Assembly: GCA_016716265.1 (NCBI GenBank)
Contig: JADJWQ010000006.1
Location: 744,001 to 808,000 of the forward strand
Length of the DNA: 64,000 nucleotides
Direction of reading: 5' to 3'
Source: Planctomycetota bacterium
GTDB lineage: Bacteria; Planctomycetota; UBA1135; UBA2386
This document shows positions 62,052 to 64,000 of the stretch, in pieces. The notes beneath the pieces were generated by a model, which saw nothing but the letters and a program-made list of their open reading frames with translations, ran no database searches and was not told the origin of the DNA. Positions within the stretch are counted from its first letter, which is position 1. The number at the start of each line of letters is the position of its first letter. Position numbers and translations under genes: made by a program.

Positions 62052-63005
62052 TCAGCCCGCATCCCCGGCGAGCCAGTCCTGCCCCAGGTAGCGGTCCCAA
62101 CTGTCGCAGCCGACCGTGACGACCGGCCCCGAGAGATCGCCGCGGGCCGCCACGCGCAATGCGGCGGCGATGTTCGTGCCGGCCGAGCCGCCGACCAGCA
62201 GGCCCTCCTCGCGGATCACGCGCCGCGCGGTCGCGAAGCTCTCGGCGTCGGCGACCACCTCGACCGCGTCGATCACGTCGCGGTGCAGGTTCGCCGGCGG
62301 CCGGCTCGCTCCGATCCCCTCGACGCGGTAGCTGCCCGACGGGCCCGGAGCGCCGCGCTCGACCCAGTCCCTCAGCACCGAGCCGACCGGATCCGCCAGC
62401 ACGATCCGCACGCCCGGGACCGCGCGCCGCAGGCAGCGACCGACGCCGGTCAGCGTCCCGCCGGTGCCCGAGCCGGCGACGAACGCCCCGATCCGCCCAC
62501 CGGTCTGCCGCAGCAGCTCCGGTCCGGTCTGCTCCTCGTGGACGCGGACGTTGACGGGGTTGGCGAACTGGTCGGTCAGGAACCAGCCCCGCTCGGCCGC
62601 GAGACGCCGCGCGACGTTCTGGAAGTTGTCGGGATGGTCGGGCGGCTCGTTCGGCGTGATGACGAGCTCCGCCCCGAGCGCCCGCAGGGCGCGCCGCTTG
62701 TCCTGCGACATCTTCTCCGGCATCACGCAGACGAGCCGGTAGCCACGCCGGGCCGCGATCAGCGCCAGCCCGACGCCGGTGTTGCCGGCCGTCGCCTCGA
62801 CGAGCGTCGCGCCCGGCGCCAGCCGTCCACGCTGCTCGGCATCGAGGACGATCGCCTTCGCGATACGGTCCTTGATGCTGCCACCGGGATTGAGGTGCTC
62901 GCACTTCACGAGCACCGGCACCGGCAGCCCTGCCGCGACCCGGCGGAGCGCGACGAGCGGCGTGGCGCCGATCGCGTCGAGGATGTCGTTCGACTCGAAG
63001 CTCAT
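62052..63005 (-). CDS. Cysteine synthase / cystathionine beta-synthase family PLP enzyme
   Basis: A 317-aa fold II PLP enzyme. The lysine lies in LNPGGSIKDRIA, substrate loop EATAGNTGVGLAL, phosphate-binding loop GSGTGGTLTGVGR, and the Ser near the pyridine nitrogen in EEGLLVGGSAGTN. No CBS regulatory domain, and length is that of O-acetylserine sulfhydrylase, but the pocket segment differs (PDHPDNFQNVARRL resembles the cystathionine beta-synthase core). Either cysteine or cystathionine formation is possible. ATG 63005 lies 20 bp after the stop of the ABC ATPase gene, so it may be in that operon, which would fit a cystine or sulfur amino-acid substrate. Confidence 0.88.
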   Translation of the reverse strand: MSFESNDILDAIGATPLVALRRVAAGLPVPVLVKCEHLNPGGSIKDRIAKAIVLDAEQRGRLAPGATLVEATAGNTGVGLALIAARRGYRLVCVMPEKMSQDKRRALRALGAELVITPNEPPDHPDNFQNVARRLAAERGWFLTDQFANPVNVRVHEEQTGPELLRQTGGRIGAFVAGSGTGGTLTGVGRCLRRAVPGVRIVLADPVGSVLRDWVERGAPGPSGSYRVEGIGASRPPANLHRDVIDAVEVVADAESFATARRVIREEGLLVGGSAGTNIAAALRVAARGDLSGPVVTVGCDSWDRYLGQDWLAGDAG

Positions 63006-63024
63006 CGCGGCCCGCTTCCCAGGT

Positions 63025-63825
63025 TCACCGTCGCTCGGCATCGTCGCGCAGGAACGCCCGCACGCGCGGATCGTCGCTGGCGAAGACCTCGGCCGGGGTG
63101 CCCGCGACCGCGACGCGGCCGGCGTCGAGGAACAGCACGCGGTCGGCGACCTCGCGGGCGAAGTCGAGGTCGTGCGTCACGACCAACATCGTCATCCCGT
63201 CGTCGAAGGCCAGCGAGCGCATCACGCGGAACACCTCGCGCACGAGCACCGGGTCGAGCGCCGACGTGGGCTCGTCGAACAGCATCAGCTCCGGCCCCAT
63301 CGCGAGCGCCCGCGCGATCGCGACCCGTTGCTGCTGGCCGCCCGACAGCGCGCCCGGCACGTCGTGCGCGCGGTCCTCGAGACCGACGCGGCGCAATGCG
63401 TCCCGTGCGACGCGTTCCGCTTCCGGCCGGGGCAGTCCGAGCACGTGGCGCGGGCCCATCGCGACATTGCCGAGCGCGTCGAGGTGCGGGAACAGATTGA
63501 ACTGCTGGAACACCATCCCGATCCGCTGCCGCAGCCGGGCGACCGCGCGCTGCTCGTCGCGCGTCGGGGCGTGGCCCTGGGCACTGCCCCGGCTGACCTC
63601 GGCTCCGCACAGCAGGACGCGGCCCTCCTGGTAGCCCTCGAGCAGGTTCAGACAGCGCAGCAGGGTGGACTTGCCACAGCCATTGGGGCCCAGCAGGACC
63701 ACGACGTCGGCCCGGCGCACCTCGAGATCGATGCCGTCGAGGACGACCCGGCCGTCGGGCCAGCGCTTGCGCAGTCCCTCGACCCGCAGCACGGCCTCCG
63801 CATCCGATCGCTCGCTCCCGCTCAT
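63025..63825 (-). CDS. Polar amino-acid ABC transporter ATP-binding protein
   Basis: A 266-aa ATPase of the GlnQ/HisP group. Walker A GPNGCGKST, Q-loop QQFNLFPHLDALGN, signature LSGGQQQRVAIARAL, Walker B LMLFDEPTSALDP and the switch VTHDLDFA are intact. The QQFNLFPH phrase is diagnostic of amino-acid importers. Its ATG overlaps the permease stop by 4 bp (ATGA). The solute-binding protein is not in the window. Confidence 0.95.
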   Translation of the reverse strand: MSGSERSDAEAVLRVEGLRKRWPDGRVVLDGIDLEVRRADVVVLLGPNGCGKSTLLRCLNLLEGYQEGRVLLCGAEVSRGSAQGHAPTRDEQRAVARLRQRIGMVFQQFNLFPHLDALGNVAMGPRHVLGLPRPEAERVARDALRRVGLEDRAHDVPGALSGGQQQRVAIARALAMGPELMLFDEPTSALDPVLVREVFRVMRSLAFDDGMTMLVVTHDLDFAREVADRVLFLDAGRVAVAGTPAEVFASDDPRVRAFLRDDAERR

Positions 63826-64000
63826 GGCGCACTCCGGTGCGTGGCGTGCGCTGCGAGCGCCGGCCGCGGCAGCCCGGCGCGGCGCAGCCGGGCCGCGATG
63901 CGCCGGCCGAACGCGTCCGCGGCGAGCGACACGACCAGATAGAACCCCGCCGCCACGACCAGCATCTCGGGCACGATCAGGCGCGACTTGCCGATCCCGA
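63822..64000 (-). CDS. Amino-acid ABC transporter permease, C-terminal fragment
   Basis: The frame enters from the window's right edge and ends at 63822. The 58 visible residues (GIGKSRLIVPEMLVVAAGFY, then LVVSLAADAFGRRIAARLRRAG) are the last transmembrane helix and basic tail of a GlnP/HisM-type permease. The family ends in exactly this way, with an Arg-rich cytoplasmic end. The rest lies beyond the window. Confidence 0.8.
   Translation of the reverse strand, partial: GIGKSRLIVPEMLVVAAGFYLVVSLAADAFGRRIAARLRRAGLPRPALAAHATHRSAP

Noticed and set aside
1..64000. tRNA, rRNA, riboswitch and transposon signals
   Set aside because: I found no tRNA arms, rRNA stretches, known riboswitch cores, transposase motifs or long terminal inverted repeats; a covariance-model scan would be needed to be certain for small RNAs.

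Overview
The window is about 64 kb of very G+C-rich DNA (around 70% by eye) with long overlapping genes and no rRNA, tRNA, phage, insertion sequence or CRISPR that I could recognise. The gene content points to a planctomycete (Planctomycetota): two ECF sigma factor / membrane Ser/Thr kinase pairs, an ECF sigma factor fused to a membrane anchor and a large extracytoplasmic part, an arylsulfatase-type lipoprotein, many secreted proteins with short N-terminal signals, an alpha-2-macroglobulin and a serpin. The lineage assignment is inference from gene content only.

1-10.5 kb is mainly minus-strand housekeeping. A chain of four overlapping genes runs lysA > 56-aa lipoprotein > IscU-like scaffold > sigma-54 activator. 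A FliA-like sigma factor follows, then a repeat-rich 564-bp gap, then uppS > cdsA > phoH > ybeY, and purA.

10.5-24.1 kb mixes unknown and accessory genes: a hypothetical protein, a lipoprotein overlapping a hydantoinase-B-type gene, a membrane-anchored protein, two secreted hydrolase-like genes, a fused aconitase-family enzyme with the swivel domain first, and a divergent STPK / ECF sigma pair. Next to the pair lies a relic of a heavy-metal RND pump.

24.1-42.7 kb holds a PAS-LuxR regulator followed by an eight-haem c-type cytochrome lipoprotein, a sulfatase that overlaps it tail to tail, thiolase, a YbjN-like protein, a LysR regulator, two large secreted proteins on either side of a palindromic operator-like site, an SAM methyltransferase, an M48 lipoprotein peptidase, a TerB-like protein, a histidine kinase, proC, a PIN-PhoH ATPase and a GT87-type membrane glycosyltransferase.

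42.8-61.4 kb is the most unusual part: a 2,012-aa alpha-2-macroglobulin with an intact thioester motif and a long helical tail, a membrane-tethered ECF sigma factor, a bestrophin-like membrane protein, a serpin, a secreted unknown, an STPK-TPR kinase translationally coupled to an ECF sigma factor, and a secreted lysyl-endopeptidase-like serine protease. Two protease inhibitors of eukaryote-like families and one secreted protease sit beside three signalling proteins. I read this as a candidate extracytoplasmic protease/inhibitor locus. The sigma fusion and the serpin each carry a one-base frameshift that may be genuine or a sequence error.

61.5-64 kb has a VOC-fold protein, a PLP-dependent cysteine synthase family enzyme and an amino-acid ABC transporter (ATPase complete, permease cut by the window end).
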